The notes: generated by a model from the letters alone, not told the origin. Positions 1-7,836 are shown, counted from the first letter of the stretch. The stretch: DNA of 40,527 nucleotides from an uncultured Eubacteriales bacterium (GCA_949292785.1 CASFBK010000019.1:1-40527), one strand, 5' to 3'. Numbers and translations are program-made.

Positions 1-31
1 AGGTAATTTCGAGCTTAGTGTAATAGCGTAC

Positions 32-119
32 ACAGTAGTGCGCATCCTGCACGGAGTGCTTTTTGCTCTATAGGAATCACAATTTTACGCTTTAACGCAG
101 CACGGTATTTCCTATAGAG
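32..119. repeat. Palindromic repeat element, copy A
   Basis: The stretch contains the motif GTGCGCATCC (38-47), then CGGAG (52-56), a T5 run (60-64) and a perfect 11-bp inverted repeat CTCTATAGGAA (66-76) / TTCCTATAGAG (109-119). Copy B at 6776-6848 has the same order of parts: GTGCGCATCC, CGGAG, T5, then an inverted repeat containing ATAGG and CCTAT. The shared order with divergent arms suggests a dispersed non-coding repeat family. A 65-codon minus-strand reading frame crosses it but looks incidental. It lies directly downstream of the T-box terminator. Confidence 0.6.
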
Positions 120-120
120 T

Positions 121-153
121 AAAAAAACTCCTATCCATACAGGATAAGAGTTA
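121..153 (-). terminator. T-box leader terminator
   Basis: Read on the minus strand, AACTC..ATCC pairs with GGAT..GGAGTT around a short loop and is followed by seven T. This is the regulated terminator of the T-box leader starting near 336. Confidence 0.8.
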
Positions 154-336
154 AAATGCCACCATGTACATACTATCATATGTCTCCCCGATAACGGCAG
201 GGATTCCGTCAACGCCTACTAAAATTCGGGCTGCCCTCCTGAGTCCATTCCATATAATTGGATTATTGCCTCACACCAGCCGACAACTCTCTGAAATCCG
301 CCTTATATCTACTACTCTCAGTCATTGGTTTTCACT
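121..336 (-). promoter_or_regulatory. T-box riboswitch, Trp specifier (UGG)
   Basis: The minus-strand transcript has the marks of a T-box leader. Stem I is closed by CTGAG (317-321) with CTCAG (239-243), and ATAUAA/UUAUAU pair above an internal loop. The loop carries an AGUA-type 5' side and GGAAUGGA on the 3' side, which reads as specifier UGG (plus-strand 245-247) followed by A. The distal part has CAGAGAG and GGTGTGAG, both also present in the thrS T-box in this window. CCGTTATC of stem III is also shared. UGGC (plus 158-161) would be the acceptor-pairing bulge and fits the G discriminator of bacterial tRNA-Trp. The bases after the bulge (AUUUU) depart from the usual ACCGCG, so the antiterminator is uncertain. 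The regulated gene lies left of the window. Expected targets from the family: trpS, trp biosynthesis or a tryptophan transporter. Confidence 0.8.
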
Positions 337-342
337 TCTTAC

Positions 343-371
343 ACTATAATATATTACGGGTTTTCTGTCAA
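343..371 (-). promoter_or_regulatory. SigA-type promoter of the Trp T-box leader
   Basis: Minus strand: TTGACA (366-371), 17-bp spacer, TATAGT (343-348). Transcription would start near 336, just upstream of stem I. Confidence 0.8.
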
Positions 372-406
372 GATTTATATCCCCGAAAATTCTCTTTGAA
401 ACTGCT

Positions 407-622
407 CTATACTTTCTGCTTTTCCTTCCATTCTTCTTTAAGGATGACACATCCATTTCTGCCTGATAAAAGCGGCTCCGCTTTGCAAGATTCTCTTTCC
501 TTTTCATTCTGGGCTTCCAGATTATAATTCACCTGCATTTCATCACTGGCATAAATATCCAACCGGACACTTTTAAAATCAGAATTTACAAGAATACTAT
601 GTTCTGCGTGCACCTTTACCAT
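407..622 (-). CDS. Small hypothetical protein (71 aa)
   Basis: I do not recognise this protein. It is hydrophilic and Lys/Glu-rich towards the C-terminus, with no signal peptide or membrane segment. It lies 36 bp after the GrpB-family gene on the same strand and ends just before the T-box promoter. The Shine-Dalgarno is poor (AAAGAG about 13 nt before ATG), so it may be a remnant or not a gene. Confidence 0.35.
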   Translation of the reverse strand: MVKVHAEHSILVNSDFKSVRLDIYASDEMQVNYNLEAQNEKERESCKAEPLLSGRNGCVILKEEWKEKQKV

Positions 623-658
623 AATTACAAAATTACTCTTTGAGGCTACTCAAATGAA

Positions 659-1213
659 TTACAAGTACTGCTTCGCTTTCTCCGTATATTTCGCTACAAA
701 CTCTGCCTTCGCCTCTGTGTATCTATCCCTGTCATGTTCATACTGCTTCCACAGCTCCAGCTTCATTTTCTCGTATTTCTTTGCAACATCAGGATATTCG
801 TTCAGATAATCCCTAAAATATAATTCGTCATTATCTCCTTCATATCGTAAATGAAGATGATACACTTTTTCCGCAAATCCCTGCTCTGTATAGCCTTTGT
901 TAAATGACATTCTATCCCCGCTCTGACTCATGCATATCCAGCCATTCTCTTTCAAAATATCTTTTATTTTTTGCATGTCAGACTCTTGAGATATTTCCAG
1001 AAGAATATCGACAATAGGCTTTGCCCATATGTTTGCAACCGCTGTGCTCCCAATGTGGCTTATCCGCTTTACCATATCATGAGGCAGCACCTTTTGAAGC
1101 AATACCGCTTCTTCTTGATACCAGCTTTCCCAACATTCCTGATGTTTTGTCAAAACTATGGGAAACAGCTGCCATAATTCCTCAAGTGTCATTTCTGACA
1201 ATTTCTTTGCCAT
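659..1213 (-). CDS. GrpB family protein (UPF0157, nucleotidyltransferase fold)
   Basis: The 184-aa product matches the GrpB/UPF0157 family: the core RISHIGSTAV motif is followed by KPIVDILLE, then a C-terminal half with VYHLHLRY and FRDYLNEYP. Members have a nucleotidyltransferase-like fold; some are fused to dephospho-CoA kinase, but the substrate of stand-alone members is unknown. I chose the start at 1213 because AGGAG lies 7-8 nt upstream. The longer frame, to 1285, would run into the GNAT gene and has no better ribosome site. The gene follows the GNAT gene by about 50 bp, probably in one transcript with it and the exporter. Confidence 0.85.
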   Translation of the reverse strand: MAKKLSEMTLEELWQLFPIVLTKHQECWESWYQEEAVLLQKVLPHDMVKRISHIGSTAVANIWAKPIVDILLEISQESDMQKIKDILKENGWICMSQSGDRMSFNKGYTEQGFAEKVYHLHLRYEGDNDELYFRDYLNEYPDVAKKYEKMKLELWKQYEHDRDRYTEAKAEFVAKYTEKAKQYL

Positions 1214-1262
1214 AATATGTCTCCTAACGCATTTTTCTCTTCTACGCTCCATAAAAATTATA

Positions 1263-1766
1263 TCATATGAAATTATCCTCGACAATCTCTAACGCCATAC
1301 ACAGCGACTCTTCCATATCCTTATATGCTCCATAATTTTCTATCTTTTCAAATCCATATTTGGAATAAAGATGTACGGAAGCCTGTAAAAACGCTCCGGT
1401 TTCTAATAACATTCTTTGAAATCCCATCTCTTTTGCCTGTGAAATTAAGTTTTTCAGAATCCTATCGCCAATATGTCTGCCGCGATACTCTTCCCGCACA
1501 AATACTCTTTTTACTTCTATCTCTTTCTCCGAGTATTTGCGTAACGCCCCACAGCCTGCCGGAGTTTTCCCGTCATATATCACTACCACATAATCCATGG
1601 TGTCTAAATGATTGAACTTTTTATATTTTTCCCGTTTACTCTCGCCGCCGATTGCCTGATTCAGGTATTCATCCAATTTCCCACATAAAAAAATAAAATC
1701 CTTATTTTCGTTCTCTACCTGTTCTATTCTCACTTTTATCTGATTCGTAATTTCCATATTCTCCAT
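1263..1766 (-). CDS. GNAT family N-acetyltransferase
   Basis: The product is a single-domain GNAT enzyme that would transfer acetyl from acetyl-CoA to an unknown amine. The acetyl-CoA-binding motif A is visible as VKRVFVREEYRGRHIG (the R-x-x-G-x-G/A type loop), and the C-terminal strand LYSKYGFEKIENYG is typical. The frame opens with four in-frame ATGs within ten codons (1784, 1775, 1766, 1757). The two later ones have GGAGAGG or GGAAGAG at good spacing, so I place the start at 1766, with 1757 about equally likely (about 165 aa). It sits between the DMT exporter and the GrpB-family gene. Confidence 0.85.
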   Translation of the reverse strand: MENMEITNQIKVRIEQVENENKDFIFLCGKLDEYLNQAIGGESKREKYKKFNHLDTMDYVVVIYDGKTPAGCGALRKYSEKEIEVKRVFVREEYRGRHIGDRILKNLISQAKEMGFQRMLLETGAFLQASVHLYSKYGFEKIENYGAYKDMEESLCMALEIVEDNFI

Positions 1767-1831
1767 CTCTTCCATCCTCTCCATAGATTACAATTTGAGC
1801 TGCTTGATTTTGATACTCCTAAGATAAATTG

Positions 1832-2713
1832 TTATAAGGTACCGTCATCTTTAGACGCAAAATAAGTTCCCAAAATCATAAGAAACAATGCCAATAAAAA
1901 CCAGGGGGTGGGCGCTTCCCTGCATATTACAAAGGACACTGCAACACCAATGAATGGGGAAATGGCATAATAGGCAGATGTCTTTGCTGCGCCTAAATAC
2001 CTCTGGGCATAAATATAAAAGAAAATACTAAGTCCGTAAGCCACAAATCCAAGCGCAAGTGCACCGAATATATAACCGAATCCCGGTATTTTTTCTCCCA
2101 CAATCAAAGCAATGAGGAAAGAACCTGTGCCGGAACAAAATCCTTTAATTATTACAATCTCAACCGGACTTTTTTCCGAAAGCATCCGGGTACAGTTATT
2201 TTCAAATCCCCAGCAGATACATGCCAATAAGACAAACACGGAACCAATCGAAAAAGAAAAACTGCTGATATCCTCAAACGACAAAATCATGCTTGCAAAT
2301 GTAACCAATCCGATAGCAATCCACAATCGCCGGGAAATGGCTTCATGAAATATGGCAAGGGCAATGACAGAAGTCGCCACAATTTCAAAGTTATTCAGCA
2401 GCGAAGCATTGGCTGCGGTAGTCATGGTAAGCCCTGCCATCAGAAACAGCGGTGCAGCAATATCCAGCACCACCATGCCAATGGTATAGGGCAGTTCCTT
2501 TTTCGTCAATGGTTTTTCTTTCCCTGCTCTATTTGTCTTTTTCTGAATTATCTCAATCAAAGCCAAACCAAGTCCTGCCCCCAGATATAAAAAAGCTGCC
2601 ATCATGGCAGTTGGTACCTTATCCAATAAAAGCTTGGAGATGGGTGCATTAATTGCATACAATGCTGCTGCCAGAATTGCAAAAAATACCGCCTGCTTTT
2701 GTTTTTCTCTCAT
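1832..2713 (-). CDS. EamA/DMT family permease
   Basis: The product is about 293 aa with ten hydrophobic segments in two five-helix EamA halves (for example AILAAALYAINAPISKLLL at the N-terminus and ISPFIGVAVSFVI near the end). This is the drug/metabolite transporter layout, usually an exporter of metabolites or amino acids; the substrate cannot be told from sequence. The start at 2713 has AAGGAA 6-7 nt upstream. A GTG at 2743 is possible but lies in the palindrome region. It is first in a probable unit with the GNAT and GrpB-family genes and has a clear promoter with a palindromic operator. Confidence 0.88.
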   Translation of the reverse strand: MREKQKQAVFFAILAAALYAINAPISKLLLDKVPTAMMAAFLYLGAGLGLALIEIIQKKTNRAGKEKPLTKKELPYTIGMVVLDIAAPLFLMAGLTMTTAANASLLNNFEIVATSVIALAIFHEAISRRLWIAIGLVTFASMILSFEDISSFSFSIGSVFVLLACICWGFENNCTRMLSEKSPVEIVIIKGFCSGTGSFLIALIVGEKIPGFGYIFGALALGFVAYGLSIFFYIYAQRYLGAAKTSAYYAISPFIGVAVSFVICREAPTPWFLLALFLMILGTYFASKDDGTL

Positions 2714-2743
2714 ACATTTTCCTTCTATCTTGTTTATTTTCAC

Positions 2744-2759
2744 ATCCCCCCATGGGGGA
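2744..2759. promoter_or_regulatory. Perfect 16-bp palindrome, candidate operator
   Basis: ATCCCCCATGGGGGAT is a perfect inverted repeat beginning at about +1 of the exporter promoter. C-run/G-run palindromes of this kind resemble operators of CsoR/RcnR/FrmR-family repressors. The assignment to that family is inference. Confidence 0.55.
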
Positions 2760-2766
2760 TATTTTT

Positions 2767-2795
2767 ATTATAGTTCAAGTCATCAAAGAATGCAA
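2767..2795 (-). promoter_or_regulatory. SigA-type promoter of the EamA exporter unit
   Basis: Minus strand: TTGCAT (2790-2795), 17-bp spacer, TATAAT (2767-2772). The palindrome at 2744-2759 lies where transcription should begin. Confidence 0.8.
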
Positions 2796-2833
2796 GAGCT
2801 TCCACTATATTTCTAATCGACCTTAAATTTTTC

Positions 2834-2872
2834 AAAAAAACAGCATAAGCAGATACCTTTAGGATATCTGCT
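2834..2872 (-). terminator. Rho-independent terminator after the hybrid kinase
   Basis: Minus strand: AGCAGATA pairs with TATCTGCT (plus 2848-2855 and 2865-2872), followed by TATGCTG and seven T. It lies 65 bp past the kinase stop. Confidence 0.75.
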
Positions 2873-2936
2873 CACGCCGCTTTTTCCCCACGTATAACAC
2901 GTTCTATTTTATTATTTTCTAAACTCTTCCTTCCAT

Positions 2937-5819
2937 CTACAGCTTTCCCATGGTCTTTTCAATCAGTTCCCTAATCTCATCTACCGCCAATTCATCCATC
3001 CAGATACCAATTTGTTCAAATACCTTCTGATACTCTTTTGGTATGCTGTATTTCTTTACTTCCTCTAAAATCTCAAAGACTTTAGAAAAATCAAAGTTAT
3101 CAACACTCTGATAGATGCTTTGTAAAATCCGAAGAACCATTTCTTCTTCTAAACATTCCATTTCCTGCGATGCTTCTTCTATCATGTCATAATGCCGCAA
3201 TACCTCTTCAATTTTTCCAAGCAGGATACGGTATTCTGCCAGGAATGGTTTCATATGTTCGTCAATATAGGAATAGTTCCCTTCTCTTCCTGCCATTTCC
3301 TGTGCCTTCGCCATATTAGAAAGCTCTACTGCTCCCATATTCATTGTAGTGCTCTTCATGGAATGTATCTTAATGGTATAGTTCTCATAATCCTGCTGTT
3401 CTTGCATACGTTCCAGCTCCTCTAATTGCTTTTCTCCGTAATCATAGGCAATTTTAAGAACTTTCAGGTAATCCGATATATCTCCGCCACAGTTATTAAT
3501 TCCCTTTTCAATTTCTACTGCGGAAAGAACACTATTTATATAACTGATATCCTCTGTCTTGGCTTTCTGGCTGTCATCCGGTTTCTTATCTGTTATCTGA
3601 ACCTCTATGTTTTCCGGCGGTAAAAACCTTACAAACAAGCGCTCTATCTGCTTCAAATTCATGGGTTTTCCCAAGTATTCATCAAAGCCCTGCTCCATTA
3701 AGTGATTTCTCGCCCCACTGATTGCATCTGCCGTAAGCACAATAATCTTGCTTTCTCCGCCAGCCGCATAATATTGATTCTCTGCACGAATCCGGCGCAT
3801 CGTCTCTACTCCATCCATCTCCGGCATCATCTGGTCCATAAAAACAAGCTGGTACTTTTTCCTCCTGCATAATTCGATTGCTTCCTTTCCACTAGAAGCA
3901 GTATCTACCAAAAGTCCATAAGAATTCAAAATACTGTCGGCAACACGCAGATTTACCATATTATCATCTACTACCAATACCTGTACACCGGATATCTGCA
4001 TGGTTCCAAGGGTACTTCCATTCTTCTGCTCTTCTGCATTGGAATAGTCTTCATCCATTGGAGCCGGGTCCACAATTTTCTGTTCTAAAATAGCTGTAAA
4101 CACAGAGCCTTTTCCATATACACTGGATACCTTAATCTCGCCTCCCATAAGAGTGATATAGCCATTAGAAATAGCAAGTCCCAGCCCGGACCCCTCTACG
4201 CCATAATGTACCTTACGGTCTAACTGTTCAAAGCTTTTGAACAGACTCTTTTGATCTTCCGGTCGTATTCCGACTCCGGTATCACTTACCTTAAATTCCA
4301 GCTTCACCTTTTCAGCGTTCTTTTCTATAACAGATACTTCAAAGGTAACGCTTCCTTCCTTTGTATACTTTACTGCATTATTTAAAATATTAATTAATAT
4401 GCCGCGAATCCGCACCTTATCTCCGTACAATCGGTTCGGTATCGTATTATCCACCTTCATTTGGAAAGAAAGTCCCTTTGCCATCGCCTGAGCCGTAATA
4501 ATCAGGGAAACATCCTTTAACAGTCCTGCCATATAGTACTTACCCGGAACCAGCTCCATTTTCCCGGATTCAATCTTAGAAATATCCAAAATGTCATTAA
4601 TAATAGCCAGCAGATTATGAGACGACCATTTAATATCCTCTACATGGGCTCTTACTTCATCGCTAATATCCATTTTCAGCACCAGCTCTGAAAAACCAAT
4701 AATGGCATTCATCGGTGTCCTGATTTCATGGGACATATTCGCAAGAAAGGTACTCTTTGCCTGATTTGCATTTTCAGCCTCTCGCTTTGCTTCCTCTAAC
4801 TTCTGTACTGTCTTCATACGTTCCGAAAGGTCTGTCACGATAATGATATAACCAATGTGGTCACCGTAATCATCATAAATTCTGTTGATGGCAAGGCTGC
4901 AATACAACTGATTATTGCGGCATATTGCATCCACATCTCTTCGATTACTTTCAAATGCGAAGGTCTCCTCCTCGTACAGCTCAAACAACTGTCCGATTCC
5001 CATATCTTCTGTCTGTCCCTCTTCAATTTCAAAAAAGGAACGTGCAGCATCGTTCAGAATCTGAAGCTTATGTCCGGAATCATACACAAGAACCGGCATC
5101 GCCAATGAATAATAGATGAACTCCGACATATTCGTTATGGTAAGTCTGGAACGATTCGTAAAGCTTATAGCGCGATACAAGGTGAGAAGCGCTATGAACT
5201 GCCCTATGGTGCTTCCCGGAATTGCCCACTTTCCAATCAGAGGAAACACCGTGTCAAACAACATTCCCAATATAATGATGCTTTCTCCCACAAGGAATCT
5301 CCAGCCCAATACCTTCAACCGTTTCTCTTTTCCGCATTTTATCATATGTATAATGAGCCAGAACACATTCAATGCCATAATTATGGAATACGCTGTATAA
5401 GCATTGTTCCAAAATCCGGGTTTAAAACGGTAGGTCATCCCTATTTCGCCCAATTCATAAATAACCTGTTCTTTTTGTATCACAAAGAAATAAATCAAGA
5501 CCCCGGAGAAAGAAAATATTTCCATTCCAATACAAACAGACCTTTTTTCGTTAGATAACTGACACACAATCATCTGTACCACAATTAAATACGAAAAAAC
5601 GCCTATCATTCCAAATGCCCGCCAATAATATGCCATATGGGGGTCGGATTGAAGTATTACTCCAAAAAATCCCAAACTCCAAATGGCACTGGAAATGCAT
5701 AATGCAGAAAATAGACGATTTTCCAGATATTTCATCTCTCTTGTCCGAAAAGTCCGTATCGAAAGATATAATGCCAGAACAAAACCGGCAAACATTACCT
5801 GCGAAAAAATGAGTTCCAT
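2937..5819 (-). CDS. Hybrid sensor histidine kinase (7TM-PAS-HK-REC-HPt)
   Basis: The 960-aa membrane protein combines a whole phosphorelay in one chain. Residues 1-220 form about seven membrane helices of the 7TM sensor type. Residues 235-335 look like a PAS domain. HisKA carries H364 in MSHEIRTPMNAI. The ATPase domain shows ILNNAVKYT (about 478-486), DTGVGI (513-518) and GSGLGLAI (543-550). The receiver domain has D619 in VVDDN, phospho-acceptor D662 in FMDQMMPEMDG and K718. An HPt domain follows with H819 in KIHSMKSTTMNMG. An 80-residue helical tail closes the protein. It lies 14 bp downstream of the two-REC regulator and they form an operon. The signal is unknown. Confidence 0.93.
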   Translation of the reverse strand: MELIFSQVMFAGFVLALYLSIRTFRTREMKYLENRLFSALCISSAIWSLGFFGVILQSDPHMAYYWRAFGMIGVFSYLIVVQMIVCQLSNEKRSVCIGMEIFSFSGVLIYFFVIQKEQVIYELGEIGMTYRFKPGFWNNAYTAYSIIMALNVFWLIIHMIKCGKEKRLKVLGWRFLVGESIIILGMLFDTVFPLIGKWAIPGSTIGQFIALLTLYRAISFTNRSRLTITNMSEFIYYSLAMPVLVYDSGHKLQILNDAARSFFEIEEGQTEDMGIGQLFELYEEETFAFESNRRDVDAICRNNQLYCSLAINRIYDDYGDHIGYIIIVTDLSERMKTVQKLEEAKREAENANQAKSTFLANMSHEIRTPMNAIIGFSELVLKMDISDEVRAHVEDIKWSSHNLLAIINDILDISKIESGKMELVPGKYYMAGLLKDVSLIITAQAMAKGLSFQMKVDNTIPNRLYGDKVRIRGILINILNNAVKYTKEGSVTFEVSVIEKNAEKVKLEFKVSDTGVGIRPEDQKSLFKSFEQLDRKVHYGVEGSGLGLAISNGYITLMGGEIKVSSVYGKGSVFTAILEQKIVDPAPMDEDYSNAEEQKNGSTLGTMQISGVQVLVVDDNMVNLRVADSILNSYGLLVDTASSGKEAIELCRRKKYQLVFMDQMMPEMDGVETMRRIRAENQYYAAGGESKIIVLTADAISGARNHLMEQGFDEYLGKPMNLKQIERLFVRFLPPENIEVQITDKKPDDSQKAKTEDISYINSVLSAVEIEKGINNCGGDISDYLKVLKIAYDYGEKQLEELERMQEQQDYENYTIKIHSMKSTTMNMGAVELSNMAKAQEMAGREGNYSYIDEHMKPFLAEYRILLGKIEEVLRHYDMIEEASQEMECLEEEMVLRILQSIYQSVDNFDFSKVFEILEEVKKYSIPKEYQKVFEQIGIWMDELAVDEIRELIEKTMGKL

Positions 5820-5833
5820 AACTCTTTCCCCCT

Positions 5834-6586
5834 TTACGGATGTAATGCACGTTCTATATTTTCTATCAGAACCTCCTTACTTACCGGTTTTACCAGGCAT
5901 GCTGCCGGCTTACATGGATAACACTTTTTCAAGATTTCCTTATCCAAAACCCCGGATAACATAATAACCGGAATCTGGACTTCCTCTTGATTACGCTGAA
6001 TCATATTCATCACGTTGGCACCGTTATATAACGGCATCTGATAATCTAACAATATCAAATCCGGTGTATGCTTCAACAAATAATCTAATGCCAGCTTTGC
6101 CGAGTTTATCATAATCACATTATAATTATCATGCAGATAACTGTCTATCAGCTTCAGATATGTCATATCGTCATCAATAGCCAGTATGGTCTTTCTGCTT
6201 TCACTCTTATCCTTCTTTCGATAAACCTCCATCACCTTCTGGCGCAGACTTTCCTTATCCACAGGCTTTACCATATATCCATCTACACCCATACAAATAG
6301 AATTCATTACCGTATACTTATCACTTTTGCCCGTTACCAGAATTACCGGAACATTAATACATTCCTTCAGATTTCGAAATTGTTCTAATGTTTTAAATCC
6401 ATCCATAATGGGCATATCCACATCCAAAAGAATGACATCCATATTATGCAACTGTACCATCTCTATTGCCTGGCTTCCACTGGTTACAGTAAACACCTCG
6501 GCAATATCTGCAAGATACAAGCTCATGGTCTCTAATGCCTGTAAATCATCATCAACTATTAATATATTTGGTCGCACATTTTCCAT
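5834..6586 (-). CDS. Response regulator with two tandem receiver domains
   Basis: The 250-aa product is two CheY-like receiver domains and nothing else. REC1 has acidic D12-D14, phospho-acceptor D55 (LLDVDMPIMDGF), T85 and K107. REC2 has D138-D140, D181 (LLDYQMPLYNG), S211 and K233. Both sets of catalytic residues are intact. There is no DNA-binding or enzymatic output domain, so it probably acts as a phosphate relay or a protein-interaction module for the hybrid kinase encoded 14 bp downstream. The start is preceded by GAGG and AGGA. Confidence 0.9.
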   Translation of the reverse strand: MENVRPNILIVDDDLQALETMSLYLADIAEVFTVTSGSQAIEMVQLHNMDVILLDVDMPIMDGFKTLEQFRNLKECINVPVILVTGKSDKYTVMNSICMGVDGYMVKPVDKESLRQKVMEVYRKKDKSESRKTILAIDDDMTYLKLIDSYLHDNYNVIMINSAKLALDYLLKHTPDLILLDYQMPLYNGANVMNMIQRNQEEVQIPVIMLSGVLDKEILKKCYPCKPAACLVKPVSKEVLIENIERALHP

Positions 6587-6639
6587 ATCCTGTCCTCTTT
6601 GTCAAACTTTATCTTATGATTTTCTAAATACACAAGAAA

Positions 6640-6669
6640 ATTATATCATATAGACTCTGACATTTGCAA
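6640..6669 (-). promoter_or_regulatory. SigA-type promoter of the two-component operon
   Basis: Minus strand: TTGCAA (6664-6669), 18-bp spacer, TATAAT (6640-6645). A Spo0A-box-like CTTTGTCAAA lies downstream near 6598-6607, one mismatch from consensus. That site could be chance. Confidence 0.7.
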
Positions 6670-6710
6670 TATATTTGGTACTTTCTATCTAAATTTTACC
6701 AAAATTACAA

Positions 6711-6740
6711 AAAACAAAGAGTCTGCTCACCAGACTCTTT
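6711..6740 (-). terminator. Hairpin terminator
   Basis: A perfect 10-bp stem AAAGAGTCTG / CAGACTCTTT (6716-6725, 6731-6740) has a 5-nt loop. On the minus strand it is followed by GTTTTTTGT. It insulates the two-component promoter from leftward transcription. Confidence 0.7.
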
Positions 6741-6775
6741 CGCGCGCGAGCGATGTCATTTATGACTAATTTCAT

Positions 6776-6848
6776 CTCCGCAAGGTGCGCATCCTTAGCG
6801 GAGCGTTTTTATATGATAGGTAATTGCAACGCAATTTCCTATCATATA
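6776..6848. repeat. Palindromic repeat element, copy B
   Basis: It begins with a hairpin CTCCGC (6776-6781) / GCGGAG (6798-6803) whose loop holds GTGCGCATCC, followed by T5 (6806-6810). A near-perfect inverted repeat follows: TATATGATAGG (6810-6820) with CCTATCATATA (6838-6848), and AATTGC with GCAATT inside. The part order matches copy A at 32-119. On the plus strand the first hairpin plus T run could act as a terminator. The 6587-6908 interval holds no gene, only this repeat, a promoter and two terminators. Confidence 0.65.
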
Positions 6849-6893
6849 AAAAGACATGGAGGCAACTTTCTTCGTTACTCCATGTCTTTTTGT
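6849..6893 (-). terminator. Terminator of the spore-coat gene pair
   Basis: AAAAGACATGGAG pairs with CTCCATGTCTTTT around an 18-nt loop. T runs occur on both sides, so it could work in both directions. It lies 16 bp after the CotF-like stop. Confidence 0.75.
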
Positions 6894-6908
6894 CAAATCC
6901 TTATGCTT

Positions 6909-7178
6909 TTAAAAGCTCTGCATACACTGTCCGTACTTTTGTTTTGCCTCTTCTACCTTCTGGGTATCCGCAGACGGAGTAGGATAAAGTCCACGGTCAT
7001 GCATCATGGTAAATACTTCCTGCTGAATATCATGCTCCTTTTCCAGACAATCTAAAATAGCATTTCTGACACTTTCGTGTACACACTCATTGGAAAAGGT
7101 ATTATAAAGGGTGGTTGCTGTTTTTTCTGCTGTCAGCGCATCTGCCAACACTTCTTTTTCGGAATAAACTGGCTGCAT
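6909..7178 (-). CDS. CotF-family spore coat protein
   Basis: The 89-aa protein fits the CotF domain (PF07875 type): an EKEVLADALTAEKTAT helix, then LYNTFSNECVHESVRN and LEKEHDIQQEVFTMM, ending in GLYPTPSAD, close to the family pattern of two long helices and a GxYP motif. It would be a structural component of the spore coat, made late in sporulation in the mother cell. It lies 11 bp downstream of another small helical gene and probably shares its transcript, ended by the terminator at 6849-6893. I could not identify a convincing SigE or SigK promoter. Confidence 0.85.
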   Translation of the reverse strand: MQPVYSEKEVLADALTAEKTATTLYNTFSNECVHESVRNAILDCLEKEHDIQQEVFTMMHDRGLYPTPSADTQKVEEAKQKYGQCMQSF

Positions 7179-7189
7179 CTTTCTTCCTC

Positions 7190-7375
7190 CTAACTTAACT
7201 GAGAATACAGGGAACGGAAATGCTCCTTGTGTTCGTTTGAGATTTCGGTAAACTTTGCTTTTACTTCCGCATCCTGGCTGTGCTCTGCCAGCATCTGGAA
7301 CTTCTTAATCAGAAGCTCTTCGCCGGAAAGCAAATCATTTAATGCGGACAATTCTTTGTCTGATATCTGATTCAT
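7190..7375 (-). CDS. Small helical protein, probable spore coat partner
   Basis: The 61-aa protein is predicted almost entirely alpha-helical, with IKKFQMLAEHSQDAEVKAKF and EHKEHFRSLYSQL resembling one half of a ferritin-like or CotF-type helical hairpin. Its start has a good GGAG and it is 11 bp upstream of the CotF-family gene. The pairing and size suggest a coat or rubrerythrin-like helper protein. No catalytic residues can be named. Confidence 0.7.
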   Translation of the reverse strand: MNQISDKELSALNDLLSGEELLIKKFQMLAEHSQDAEVKAKFTEISNEHKEHFRSLYSQLS

Positions 7376-7491
7376 TTGGAATCTCCTTTCACCTTTTTCA
7401 TTTTATCCTGCATCCAATAAATTTCCCTGTTCTTGTATAAAATATTCTGGTATACTTATATTTATATGAAAAAAATGAAGGAGGATATTTT

Positions 7492-7836
7492 ATGCCATTT
7501 ATTGATTCTAAAGTCAGTGTTACCATCTCACCGGAGCAGGAAGCAGAACTGGTAAAACGTCTGGGTCAGGCAATTTCCATTATTCCGGGAAAAAGCGAAA
7601 GCTGGCTGATGACCGGATTTGAACAAAATTATCATTTGTATTTTCGTGGAGAAAACAATACCCCCACGGCTTTCGTGGAGGTAAAGGTATTCGGAAGTGA
7701 AAACAGCGCTGCTTTTTCCAAGCTTACGGCTGAGATTTGTGAAATTTTTAACGAAGTTTTGGGGATTCCCAAAGACCACACCTATGTAAAATACGAGGCT
7801 GTCTCCAACTGGGGCTGGAATGGCGGAAACTTTTAA
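7492..7836 (+). CDS. MIF-family tautomerase-like protein
   Basis: The 114-aa protein matches the phenylpyruvate tautomerase/MIF family. Pro follows the initiator Met (MPFIDSKVSV), which becomes the N-terminal catalytic proline after Met removal in this superfamily. The C-terminal half SKLTAEICEIFNEVLGIP and YVKYEAVSNWGWNG matches MIF, including a terminal WGWNG. It would tautomerise an alpha-keto acid; the true substrate is unknown. AAGGAGG lies 7 nt before ATG. It is one of the few plus-strand genes and converges on the MATE gene with a 10-bp gap. Confidence 0.85.
   Translation: MPFIDSKVSVTISPEQEAELVKRLGQAISIIPGKSESWLMTGFEQNYHLYFRGENNTPTAFVEVKVFGSENSAAFSKLTAEICEIFNEVLGIPKDHTYVKYEAVSNWGWNGGNF

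Noticed and set aside
15-212. 65-codon minus-strand frame at the left edge
   Set aside because: It runs through the T-box terminator and repeat copy A, and has no ribosome site.
6888-6897. TTTTGTCAAA matching the Spo0A box
   Set aside because: It falls in the T tail of a terminator downstream of the coat gene, with no promoter there; chance match likely.
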